In this document: positions 1-7,889 of the stretch, piece after piece
Position numbering within the stretch: the first letter of the stretch is position 1
Layout: each line of letters opens with the position of its first letter
Assembly (NCBI GenBank): GCA_963708245.1
Contig: OY970201.1
Span: 5,704,001-5,768,000 of the forward strand
Reading direction: 5' to 3'
DNA length: 64,000 nucleotides
Source: CAVYXK01 sp963708245
GTDB lineage: Bacteria > Pseudomonadota > Alphaproteobacteria > Acetobacterales > Acetobacteraceae
Position numbers and translations under genes: made by a program
Notes under the pieces: generated by a model
The model's input: only the letters and a program-made list of their open reading frames with translations
Databases searched by the model: none
Told to the model about the DNA's origin: nothing

Positions 1-155
1 CGAACGGCGACGGTGGAAGTGGTGCAGTAGCCGCCGAACAAACTCATTCGGAGCGCTACAATGCCCTGAGCAGGACTGCCTGTCGCCGGCTATTCTTTCC
101 CCCAGCAGCTCGCGCGACTACCGTGTGCTTCCACGTTCCTCACCCAGGCCCACAA

Positions 156-1391
156 TTGACCCAACTCCAACCCATCCGCGGTACCCATGACCTGATCGGC
201 GAGGAGCAGCGCCGGCACCAGCACGTCATCGATACCGCCCGTCGCGTGGCATCGCTTTATGGCTTCGAAGAGTGGGTTACGCCGATCTTCGAGGATACAC
301 GCGTCTTCTCTCGTACGCTCGGCGAGACCTCCGACGTAGTCACCAAGGAGATGTATTCCTTCACCGACCGCGGCGGCGAGGCGATCACGTTGCGTCCCGA
401 AGCCACGGCCGGGATCTGTCGCGCGTTGGTTAGCAATGGACTTACTCAGTCGCTGCCCCAGAAGGTGTTCTGTGCCGGTCCGATGTTCCGTTTCGAGCGG
501 CCGCAGAAGGGCCGCTACCGCCAGTTCCACCAGATCGATATCGAGCTGATCGGCTCGGCCGAGCCGCTGGCCGACGCCGAGGTGATCGCCTGCGGCTGGG
601 ACATCCTGGTCGCTCTCGGGGTGGCCACGGACACCGTCCTGGAAGTGAACACGTTGGGCGATCGGGAGAGCCGGTTCGCCTACCGCCAGGCACTGGTCAC
701 CTACTTCACCGCGCATCGGGATTCCTTGTCGGCGGATAGTCTTGCGCGGCTGGAGCGAAATCCGCTGCGCATCCTAGACAGCAAGGACGAGCGCGACCGG
801 CGGATCGTCGCGGACGCGCCCACTATCCTGCCCTACCTTACCGAGGGCGCCGCCCGGTTCTACGCCGACACAAGGCGCCATCTGGACACGTTCGGCGTGC
901 CTTACCGGGAGAACCCACGCATCGTGCGCGGCCTCGACTACTATGGCCATACCGCATTCGAGTTCGTCACCGACCAGCTCGGCGCACAGGGTACGGTGAT
1001 GGGCGGCGGCCGCTACGACGGGTTGGTGGAGGAGATGGGTGGCCCGCCCACGCCGGCGGTCGGCTGGGCGGCCGGGATTGAGCGGCTGGCCATGCTGATT
1101 GACACGGTGCCCGAGCCGCGACCCCCTGTCGCCGTCGTGCCGGTCGGCGACGCGGCCGAGGCCGCCGCGCTTTGCCTGCTGCAGAACCTCCGGCATGCCG
1201 GGATTCGCGCCGAGATGGCCTATCGCGGCAATCTTCGCCGCCGCATGGAGCGTGCGAACCGTATCGGCGCCCGAGCCGCCGTCATCATTGGCGAGGATGA
1301 CATTCGTGCGGGGGTTGCCCAGGTGAAGGACCTCGCGACCGGCGAGCAGATCGCTGTGCCACTGGCGGAGGTACCAGATCGCCTGACATGA
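156..1391 (+). CDS. hisS: Histidyl-tRNA synthetase
   Basis: Charges tRNA-His with histidine in the cytoplasm. The protein (~411 aa) shows the class II synthetase core: the N-terminal QPIRGTHD block, motif 2 around FRFERPQKGRYRQFHQ, the histidine-binding LDYYGHTAFEF segment, GGGRYDGL, and the motif 3 helix GWAAGIERL, then a C-terminal anticodon-binding domain. I chose the TTG at 156 because family members begin two or three residues before QP(I/V)RGTHD; an in-frame GTG at 123 would add eleven residues with no better ribosome site. The stop overlaps the prfA start as ATGA, so the two are translationally coupled. The identification is secure; only the start is uncertain. Confidence 0.95.
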   Translation: MTQLQPIRGTHDLIGEEQRRHQHVIDTARRVASLYGFEEWVTPIFEDTRVFSRTLGETSDVVTKEMYSFTDRGGEAITLRPEATAGICRALVSNGLTQSLPQKVFCAGPMFRFERPQKGRYRQFHQIDIELIGSAEPLADAEVIACGWDILVALGVATDTVLEVNTLGDRESRFAYRQALVTYFTAHRDSLSADSLARLERNPLRILDSKDERDRRIVADAPTILPYLTEGAARFYADTRRHLDTFGVPYRENPRIVRGLDYYGHTAFEFVTDQLGAQGTVMGGGRYDGLVEEMGGPPTPAVGWAAGIERLAMLIDTVPEPRPPVAVVPVGDAAEAAALCLLQNLRHAGIRAEMAYRGNLRRRMERANRIGARAAVIIGEDDIRAGVAQVKDLATGEQIAVPLAEVPDRLT

Positions 1392-2443
1392 GCCTTTCCC
1401 TGAAGCTGGACCGGATCGCTGCACGGGCCGAGGAGCTGCGCGCGACTCTGGCCGAGGGCCTGTCCGGGGAAGCCTATGTCCGCGCGTCCCGCGAGCTGGC
1501 GGAGCTCGAGCCGGTGGTGGCGCGCATCGACGACCTGCGCGCCGCCGAACGCGCGCAGACCGAGGCGGAGGGGTTGCTCCGTGATCCCGAGCTTCGCGAG
1601 CTGGCGGAGGCCGAGCTGCAGGCGCTGAAGGATCGCATCCCGGCTTTGGCTCACGAGATTCGTCTGGCGCTGCTGCCCAAGGACGAGGCCGACGAACGCA
1701 GCGCGATCCTGGAGGTACGCCCAGCCGCCGGCGGCGACGAGGCCGCGCTGTTCGCTGCCGACTTGTTCGCGATGTACCAGAAATACGCGACCCTGCGCGG
1801 CTGGCGCTTCGAGATACTGGACTACAGCGACACAGAGCTGGGCGGGTTGAAGGAGGGAATCGCCGAGATCACCGGCCGCAACGTGTTCGCCCGGCTGAAA
1901 TATGAATCCGGCGTGCATCGCGTGCAGCGTGTCCCGGCAACCGAGAACCAGGGGCGCATCCACACCTCCACCGTCACGGTCGCGGTGCTTCCCGAGGCCG
2001 AAGAGGTCGATGTCCAGATCGATGAGAGCGATCTGCGCATCGATGTATTCAGGGCCTCCGGTGCTGGCGGCCAGCACGTGAACAAGACCGAGAGCGCGGT
2101 GCGCATCACCCATCTGCCCAGCGGCATCGTGGTCGCGATGCAGGAGGAGAAGAGCCAGCACAAGAACCGCGCCAAGGCGATGAAGATCCTGCGCGCCCGC
2201 CTGTTCGAGCAGCAGCGCGCCGCAGCGCATGCCACGCGTGCCGCCGACCGCCGCGCCCAGGTCGGCACCGGCGACCGCAGCGAGCGCATCCGAACCTACA
2301 ACTTCCCGCAGGGCCGGGTGTCCGACCACCGTATCAACCTGACGCTCTACAAGATCGACCGCGTGATGGCGGGCGAGCTGGACGAGTTCATCGATGCACT
2401 GACGGCGCAGGACCAGGCCGCGAGACTGGCGGCGGAGACGTGA
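1388..2443 (+). CDS. prfA: Peptide chain release factor 1
   Basis: Recognises UAA and UAG stop codons and triggers peptide release on the ribosome. The 351-residue protein has the usual length. It carries the codon-recognition tripeptide PAT within HRVQRVPATENQGRIHTS and the catalytic GGQ loop in GAGGQHVNKTESAVRITH. Presence of the PAT rather than SPF tripeptide makes it RF1, not RF2. It overlaps hisS at its start (ATGA) and prmC at its end (GTGA). The next gene encodes the methyltransferase that modifies the GGQ glutamine, a classic pairing. Confidence 0.97.
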   Translation: MSLSLKLDRIAARAEELRATLAEGLSGEAYVRASRELAELEPVVARIDDLRAAERAQTEAEGLLRDPELRELAEAELQALKDRIPALAHEIRLALLPKDEADERSAILEVRPAAGGDEAALFAADLFAMYQKYATLRGWRFEILDYSDTELGGLKEGIAEITGRNVFARLKYESGVHRVQRVPATENQGRIHTSTVTVAVLPEAEEVDVQIDESDLRIDVFRASGAGGQHVNKTESAVRITHLPSGIVVAMQEEKSQHKNRAKAMKILRARLFEQQRAAAHATRAADRRAQVGTGDRSERIRTYNFPQGRVSDHRINLTLYKIDRVMAGELDEFIDALTAQDQAARLAAET

Positions 2444-3282
2444 CCCGGCGCGAGGCCATCGCATACGGTGCGACCCGCCTGCGGGCGGCCGGGATCGAGA
2501 CGCCGCGGCTCGAAGCCCGGCTGCTCCTGGCACAGGCTACCGGCATGACGCCGGAGGCGCTGATAGGTGAGCTCCACGCCACTGCCGAAACCAGTGGGTA
2601 CGAGAAGTTGCTGCAGCGGCGGGAAGCCCGCGAACCGCTGGCGCTGATCCTCGGCTGCCGCGAATTCTGGAGCATGGAGTTCGCTGTGTCCGACGCGACC
2701 CTGGTGCCGCGTCCCGAGTCGGAAGCGCTGATCGAGGCGGCATGCACGGCGTTCCCGGATCGTGCTCGCGTTCCGCGACGAATTTTGGACCTCGGTACCG
2801 GCACCGGCTGTCTGCTGCTGGCCGCGCTCGCCGAGTTTCCGACCTCGTTCGGCGTCGGCCTGGACCTCTCACCGGCCGCAGTGTCCCTCGCTCGACGCAA
2901 TGCTGCCATGCTGGGTTTCGGCAACCGGGCGGCATTCGTCGTAGCGGACTGGGCCAGCCCGTTGGGCGCGCAGTTCGATCTGGTGATCGCCAATCCGCCT
3001 TACGTGGCAACCCCGGAAATCGCCCGCCTGATGCCCGAGGTGGCGCTTCACGAGCCATGCACGGCGCTAGATGGCGGGATGGACGGGTTGGACGCCTACC
3101 GTGAGCTGGTTCCCGCGCTGCCCGCTTTGCTCGCCGCTGGGGGAGTAGCGGTGCTTGAGATCGGCTCCGGCCAAGCCGAGGGGGTGGCGACCCTGGCAAC
3201 CAATGCCGGGTTCACCACATCGGTGGTGCCGGATATGGCCGGGACTTCCCGAGCGATCGTCTTGCGTAACACTTCGCCATGA
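2440..3282 (+). CDS. prmC: Release factor glutamine methyltransferase
   Basis: SAM-dependent N5-methylation of the glutamine in the GGQ motif of RF1 and RF2. The protein (280 aa) has an N-terminal helical substrate-binding domain, the SAM-binding motif LDLGTGTGCLLLA and the signature NPPY (in LVIANPPYVATPEIARL) that positions the glutamine. The GTG start lies in the overlap GTGA with the prfA stop, which fixes the start and shows coupling. Identification is firm from motif and context. Confidence 0.95.
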   Translation: MTRREAIAYGATRLRAAGIETPRLEARLLLAQATGMTPEALIGELHATAETSGYEKLLQRREAREPLALILGCREFWSMEFAVSDATLVPRPESEALIEAACTAFPDRARVPRRILDLGTGTGCLLLAALAEFPTSFGVGLDLSPAAVSLARRNAAMLGFGNRAAFVVADWASPLGAQFDLVIANPPYVATPEIARLMPEVALHEPCTALDGGMDGLDAYRELVPALPALLAAGGVAVLEIGSGQAEGVATLATNAGFTTSVVPDMAGTSRAIVLRNTSP

Positions 3283-3535
3283 AAAAACCGTTTGGCAGAG
3301 CGGGAAGGGGAGTCTAGCTTCCGACTCGTGGCAAGGGGATCGCCGGACAGCGGCCGTTCCCGGAGGTGTCTTGTTCAGGCTGGAACTAGGACCAGCCCGG
3401 CAGGTGCCGGCCCGAACCAACGTCGAAGGATTGGAGCCTGGCCGCGGAGACCAAGCCGCGGAGCGCATCGGGCAGGTGCACGTACGCTCCCCAGCATCCT
3501 CGCGGGCCACAGCAAGAAGGCGCGACGGCAATAGA

Positions 3536-4003
3536 ATGAACATGAAACGCATGCGTGGCCGTGGTCATCGGAACGGTGGCAGCGGTGGTGGTGGCGGCGG
3601 CGGAATTCGGCATCATGCCGGAGGCGGGATCCCACTGAACCGTAACCACGTCTTCGACAGCAACGGCCCGGATCTCAGGATCCGCGGCACGGCGCAGCAG
3701 CTCTTCGAGAAGTACCTCCAGCTTGGACGCGATGCGACGAGCGGCGGAGACCGGGTGATGGCGGAGAGCTATTTCCAACATGCGGAGCACTATTTCCGCA
3801 TCCTCAACGCCATGAATCAGGCGGCTCAGCAGAACCAGCAGAATGGCCAGCCGCAGTTCCAGCGCCGCCCCTATAACGGGGAGGACGGTGCGCCGCCGGT
3901 GGCGGCAGAGCCGGAGGAGGGCGAGGGGCCGGCGGCTCCTGGTACCGGCGAGCAGCCGGAGTCGCGCGAAATCCCGATCGCTGCGGCGCCCCCGGAGGGC
4001 TGA
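3536..4003 (+). CDS. DUF4167 domain-containing protein
   Basis: Small basic protein (~155 aa) of the alphaproteobacterial DUF4167 family, often encoded just after prmC; function unknown. The N-terminus is Arg/Gly-rich (MKRMRGRGHR, then a glycine run), suggesting nucleic-acid contact. The conserved part reads NHVFDSNGPDLRIRG ... YFQHAEHYFRI, which resembles a single-helix-pair domain. The C-terminal third is Gln-, then Glu/Pro/Ala-rich and probably disordered. The reading frame is open upstream to 3155, but that stretch lacks family similarity, so the ATG at 3536 (or 3542) is preferred. About 250 bases separate it from prmC, so it may have its own promoter. Confidence 0.85.
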   Translation: MNMKRMRGRGHRNGGSGGGGGGGIRHHAGGGIPLNRNHVFDSNGPDLRIRGTAQQLFEKYLQLGRDATSGGDRVMAESYFQHAEHYFRILNAMNQAAQQNQQNGQPQFQRRPYNGEDGAPPVAAEPEEGEGPAAPGTGEQPESREIPIAAAPPEG

Positions 4004-4015
4004 TCGGGCCGGCCT

Positions 4016-4546
4016 ATGCGCTCGCGAATGGAAGCGGCGCAGGTCGATATCACCACGCTGGAAGTCGACGCGATCGTCAACGCAGCCAACCAGTCGCTGC
4101 TCGGCGGGGGCGGCGTGGATGGGGCGATTCATCGCGCTGCCGGCCCGGAGTTGCTGGCTGAATGCCGCAAGCTGGGCGGCTGTCCGACTGGCGATGCGCG
4201 GATAACCAAGGGCTACCGACTGCCGGCACGGCACGTGATCCATGCCGTCGGGCCGCGCTGGCGAGGCGGCGGAGCAGGAGAGCCGGAGCTGTTGGAGCGC
4301 TGCTACGTCGCGAGCCTGAGGCTCGCGGTTCAGCACGGTCTGCGCAGCATTGCTTTCCCGGCCATCAGTTGCGGAATCTACGGATATCCGCTGGCGGAGG
4401 CGACCCGCGTCGCGGTCCGCAGCACCTCGGGGTTCCTGGAACAGGTACCGACGATCGAGCGCGTGGTGTTCGCCTGTTTCAGTGCCGATGTGCTGGCGGA
4501 ATACGAGGCTGCATTGCGTGCTATCGGGGAGGAGCGCGTGCGTTAG
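4016..4546 (+). CDS. Macro domain protein, O-acetyl-ADP-ribose deacetylase type
   Basis: A single macro domain (176 aa), likely hydrolysing ADP-ribose esters such as O-acetyl-ADP-ribose or reversing ADP-ribosylation. Visible landmarks are the ligand-binding DAIVNAANQSLLGGGGVDGAI near the N-terminus and the second loop AISCGIYGYPL that cups the diphosphate. It matches the MacroD/YmdB class in length and in both loops. It starts 12 bases after the DUF4167 stop, so the two may be co-transcribed. An alternative start is the ATG at 4028. Confidence 0.9.
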   Translation: MRSRMEAAQVDITTLEVDAIVNAANQSLLGGGGVDGAIHRAAGPELLAECRKLGGCPTGDARITKGYRLPARHVIHAVGPRWRGGGAGEPELLERCYVASLRLAVQHGLRSIAFPAISCGIYGYPLAEATRVAVRSTSGFLEQVPTIERVVFACFSADVLAEYEAALRAIGEERVR

Positions 4547-4686
4547 ATTTGGAATCCCCTGTGGGTGGCGCTCATAAATCCTTGGGCCGTTATGGTTCCG
4601 GACATGTCAAATACGTGATGTGTCGTGCGGGGAGGAAAACCGAGGCATTGTTGAGGCCGGTTACGAACTCCCGCGCGTTGAACGCA

Positions 4687-4836
4687 GTGTGGTTCGGCTG
4701 GTGCAGTGCCTTCTGGATGACCGAGGGCTTGAGCTTCCTGTTCCTGATCGTGTTCTCGATCCGCGACTGCGATCCGAGAGAGGATACGCATCTGTCGCCG
4801 ATCGAGCGCGACTATATCCTCGCCGACGGCGCGGTC
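4687..4836 (+). pseudogene. Fragment of an MFS transporter gene
   Basis: A ~150-base stretch translates to a peptide starting WFGWCSAFWMTEGLSFLFL that matches about 39 of 49 residues of the complete MFS transporter encoded at 7890 (its residues 165-213), and the DNA is also clearly similar (for example 15 identical bases at 4687 and 8379). There is no start, and both flanks lose similarity abruptly, so this is a remnant of a paralogous transporter gene. The replaced residues show it is not a recent perfect copy. The rest of 4547-4950 shows no gene. Confidence 0.75.
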
Positions 4837-4950
4837 GACCTGCTGCTGGGGTTGGGGCTGCCCGGAGCAGGCGGGACAGGCCAGAAAATGCGCTGATCTC
4901 CGGTCTGAGCGCGCCGATGATCTCCGGCCGCGACACCAGCAAAGACCGGA

Positions 4951-4974
4951 AGCGGCCGGCTATTTCCGGCCGCT
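4951..4974 (-). terminator. Stem-loop after the PQQ dehydrogenase gene
   Basis: Perfect 9-base arms AGCGGCCGG / CCGGCCGCT around a six-base loop, 36 bases past the stop of the minus-strand dehydrogenase gene. No long U-tract follows, so it is either a weak intrinsic terminator or a 3'-end protecting hairpin. Confidence 0.45.
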
Positions 4975-5009
4975 CCCGTCGCGTCACCCGCAAACTCAGT
5001 CGACGCGCT

Positions 5010-6860
5010 TCACTTGGCCGCAACAGCGCCAGGGCGCGGGTTGACCGCAAAGATCGCGATCTCGTCGCCGAAATTCAGGCCCAGTTGCTGCATGAGAACG
5101 TTGTTTCCGTTGGCCGCATTTCCGCCCGCGGCGACGGCGACATACTGCGTACCATTGACCTGATATGTCACCGGCGATGCCATGGCCCCGGATCCCATCT
5201 GGAAGTGCCAGAGCTTCTCGCCGGTGGTGGCATTGAAGGCATTGAACTGCCCGTCCATCTCGCCGGCAAAGACGAGATTGCCAGCCGTCACCATCACGCC
5301 GCCGAGCATCGGGTAGTTCGAATGGTACTGCCATTCGATCTTGCCGGTGTTGACGTCGATCGCCGAAAGCGTCCCCGACGGCTCAATCGCACCGGCGGTG
5401 TTCTCCTTGGCGCCGCCGGCATCTGGCTCACCAAGCTCCATCGGCCCTTCCGGCGTGATCGGCTGAAGGACGCCGCCGAGCCGCAGGTGCCCCTTGACGG
5501 TCTCGTCCGTGTGCGCGGTGTATTCCCAGGACTCATTGGTGCCCTGGATGTAAAACAGACCGGTCTTCGGCGAATAGGCCTCCGGCGACCATTCGTTGCC
5601 GCCCTGCGCACCCGGATAGATGTTGACGTATCCATTGTCCGGAGGTGGCGTCCACATCGTGGCGCTCTGCATGACGAATGGCTCGGACTTCCGAATAAGC
5701 CGCCCGTTCTCCCGGTTGACGATGAAGAGCTGCCCTTCCTTGCCCGCCTCGGCCGCCGCCGGCACCTCCTGCCCCTGATCGTCCTTGACGGTCAGAAGCA
5801 CGACGGGTGCCATGGCGTCATAGTCCCAGACATCGTGCGGAACCTGCTGGTACCACCAGGCCAGCTTGCCGGTCTTGATGTCCACCGCAACGATAGAATC
5901 GGTATACGCGTTGGCGCCAAGCCGAACGCTGCCGTCGTTGTCGGGATTGGGATTGCCGGTGGCGAAGATCACGAGCCCACGGGCCGGGTCGATGGCGGGC
6001 GTGTTCCACATCGAACCGCCGCCCGTCTTCCAGGAGTCACCGCTCCAGGTATCTCCACCCGGCTGGCCGGGCGCCGCGGTCGTGTAGAAGCGCCAGACTT
6101 CCTTGCCCGTGTTGCCGTCGTAGGCAGCCACGTAGTTTCGGGTCGGGTACTCCGCGCCCGATGTTCCGATGATGACTTTACCGTCGTACACTTGAGGCGC
6201 CATCGTGATGGAGAAGGCGTCGCGCGAATCAGCGACCGGGACATTCCACACGACCTGCCCGGTATACGCATTCAGGGCGATAAGGTGCGCGTCGAGCGTG
6301 GCCAAATAGACCTTGCCGTCCACGACCGCGACGCCACGGCTCTCCGGACCACAGCAGAGCGTGTTGTAGCCGAGGTCCGCGGTAAAGGACCAAAGCTGCT
6401 TGCCGTTGGTCGCGTCGAACGCCATGACATGGTCATAGGGCGTCGAGACGAACATGATCCCGTTGTCGATGATCGGGCTCACCTCGAAACTCGCTGCCAC
6501 GCCAGTCTGGATGATCGCCACGGGGCTGAGCGAGCTGACGTTGCTCGGGTTGATCTGATCGAGCGGGGAGTACCGCTGATTGTCGTAGGTCCGGCCGTAC
6601 AGCATCCAGTTGTTCGGGCTCTGGTCGGCTCCGAGCAACTGCTGATAGGTGACGTCGACATTCACCGGGATCGGTGCCGAGACACCGCGCAAGACGCCCG
6701 ATGCGCCGGGATTCTGCTGCGCCGGCTGTGCTGCCGGCGGCGTAGCCGCCTGCACGGCTGCCTGCGTCGACGTCTGCTGCGCGTACCCGACGCCGGCGCC
6801 GATGCAACTCATCAATGCCACCAGGCTAGTACTTGCCAAGGTCTTTGCTCTACACTTCAT
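5010..6860 (-). CDS. PQQ-dependent alcohol dehydrogenase, DYD (lanthanide-type) signature
   Basis: Periplasmic quinoprotein (616 aa) oxidising alcohols and passing electrons to cytochrome c. A signal peptide ends near GVGYA-QQ (residue 27). The eight-bladed propeller shows the adjacent Cys169-Cys170 pair that forms the vicinal disulfide over PQQ, and metal-ligand candidates Glu237 (TSGAEYPTR) and Asn303 (ATGNPNP). The catalytic Asp346 lies in VPHDVWDYD; an additional Asp348 two residues on is the signature of lanthanide-dependent members (XoxF, ExaF, PedH), whereas calcium enzymes have Ala/Ser/Thr there. No C-terminal haem domain follows, so an external cytochrome is needed, and one is encoded just upstream on the same strand. 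Ribosome site GGAGGAA precedes the ATG by seven bases. Substrate not predictable. Confidence 0.92.
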   Translation of the reverse strand: MKCRAKTLASTSLVALMSCIGAGVGYAQQTSTQAAVQAATPPAAQPAQQNPGASGVLRGVSAPIPVNVDVTYQQLLGADQSPNNWMLYGRTYDNQRYSPLDQINPSNVSSLSPVAIIQTGVAASFEVSPIIDNGIMFVSTPYDHVMAFDATNGKQLWSFTADLGYNTLCCGPESRGVAVVDGKVYLATLDAHLIALNAYTGQVVWNVPVADSRDAFSITMAPQVYDGKVIIGTSGAEYPTRNYVAAYDGNTGKEVWRFYTTAAPGQPGGDTWSGDSWKTGGGSMWNTPAIDPARGLVIFATGNPNPDNDGSVRLGANAYTDSIVAVDIKTGKLAWWYQQVPHDVWDYDAMAPVVLLTVKDDQGQEVPAAAEAGKEGQLFIVNRENGRLIRKSEPFVMQSATMWTPPPDNGYVNIYPGAQGGNEWSPEAYSPKTGLFYIQGTNESWEYTAHTDETVKGHLRLGGVLQPITPEGPMELGEPDAGGAKENTAGAIEPSGTLSAIDVNTGKIEWQYHSNYPMLGGVMVTAGNLVFAGEMDGQFNAFNATTGEKLWHFQMGSGAMASPVTYQVNGTQYVAVAAGGNAANGNNVLMQQLGLNFGDEIAIFAVNPRPGAVAAK

Positions 6861-6928
6861 CGCCGTTCCTCCGATTGGTATTGGACGTTAGCGAGCAAGA
6901 CTACCGCACAATTCTTCCATCGTGCACA

Positions 6929-7372
6929 TCAGTGTTGGGGTTCGATCTTGATTCCTTTCAGTTCCTCGCTGTTCCCGGTGAGCTCGTGGGAGCCCGACGG
7001 ATAGCCGTTCACTTCGAGAAAGTAGGCCATGATGTCGAGATACTGGGTAGGGGTCAAGCTGCCCGGGTGAGTCAAGGGCATGTGGGTCGACATAAAGCGA
7101 TAGAAGTAGTCGGCTGTGATCTGCTGATACTGCGATACGCTCAGGAACTGCTGTCCGGCCAAGGCCGGCCCTGCTCCGCCTTGAAGCTGGTCGCCGTGGC
7201 AGATCGCGCAAGTCTGGTGGAAGACCGCCTGCCCGGCTGTGGCCTGCAATTTGGTATAGTACCCCTGCCCCGTCGGGGGATCTGTCTGCGCCAATGCACT
7301 TGCCGATGATATCGGGCAAAGGACCGCCAGGACCAGGACCGCAATCGGCCCTTTTATGGTCGGCACTAGCAT
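6929..7372 (-). CDS. Secreted c-type cytochrome, partner of the PQQ dehydrogenase
   Basis: Monohaem class I cytochrome (147 aa). A signal peptide covers about 28 residues (ends ASALAQ). The haem-binding CAICH is at residues 55-59 and the likely axial Met98 lies in STHMPLTHPG. It is transcribed ahead of the PQQ dehydrogenase with a 68-base gap, so it is the obvious electron acceptor, analogous to the cytochromes next to xoxF or exaA. Sequence outside the haem motif does not let me name a subfamily. Confidence 0.88.
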   Translation of the reverse strand: MLVPTIKGPIAVLVLAVLCPISSASALAQTDPPTGQGYYTKLQATAGQAVFHQTCAICHGDQLQGGAGPALAGQQFLSVSQYQQITADYFYRFMSTHMPLTHPGSLTPTQYLDIMAYFLEVNGYPSGSHELTGNSEELKGIKIEPQH

Positions 7373-7519
7373 GTCGAATCCCCGGACTCCGAGTTGACGT
7401 TTCCCCAGAACAGCGAACTGTAAATTGGTGTCCTGCCCATCGCAATAGGCCTCATGTCAGCGCTCTTGCGGTACCGCAACGCAGGCATCCTTGTTAAGAC
7501 GCCAGTCGGCGGCAGGCTT

Positions 7520-7600
7520 CATTGCGAGCCGAAGGCGAAGCAATCCCCTGGGAGGGCGCACAATCGCGGAGATTGCTTCGCCGCTTCGCTCCTCACAGTG
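7520..7600. repeat. REP-like imperfect inverted repeat
   Basis: Left arm begins CATTGCGAGCCGAAGGCGAA and right arm ends CGCTTCGCTCCTCACAGTG; with the shared GCGAAGCAATC / GATTGCTTCGC core they fold into a long imperfect hairpin. This form (arm 'attgcgag...gaagcaatc') is known to me as a dispersed intergenic repeat in alphaproteobacterial genomes. Confidence 0.6.
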
Positions 7601-7854
7601 ACAGCCAGGAGCCCGCGGTTGGCGTGCTTATATCGCGTGGAATGCAAACAGTAGGTCCGAGGACAAGGTCAGTCGGGACATTCACGTTTTCGTGCCCGAC
7701 ATTAAGACGCGGGTGACCGGCCTCCGCAGGGCATGACCGCAAGCGATGCCCTGTTCCCTCGACGAGGGCATAGCAACCGCGCTCAGTATTGCAAGCCGTC
7801 GATACCTGACCCGATTTGGCGATACCCGAACGCTGCACTAGGCTTCGCAATCGG

Positions 7855-7870
7855 CGGTCGCATGCGACCG
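7855..7870. promoter_or_regulatory. 16-base perfect palindrome before the MFS gene
   Basis: CGGTCGCATGCGACCG is a perfect two-fold symmetric site ending 19 bases before the ATG at 7890. It is placed like an operator for a dimeric repressor of the sugar-acid operon, though no regulator gene adjoins it. As RNA it could also form a hairpin that limits ribosome access. Confidence 0.4.
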
Positions 7871-7889
7871 ATCATGGCGGGGAAAACGC

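Larger units (their letters stand above)
7373..7889. other. 517-base gap with repeat and operator-like palindrome
   Basis: No convincing gene on either strand. It separates the divergent cytochrome and MFS transporter genes and therefore should hold both promoters. It contains the palindromic repeat at 7520-7600 and a perfect 16-base palindrome at 7855-7870, both listed separately. Confidence 0.6.

Noticed and set aside
1..30. Possible tail of an upstream gene (frame ending TVEVVQ, stop at 30)
   Set aside because: Only nine residues are visible; too little to support a partial gene.
4620..7004. 794-codon plus-strand open frame
   Set aside because: It is antisense to the PQQ dehydrogenase, which has clear motifs; long antisense frames are expected at this GC content.
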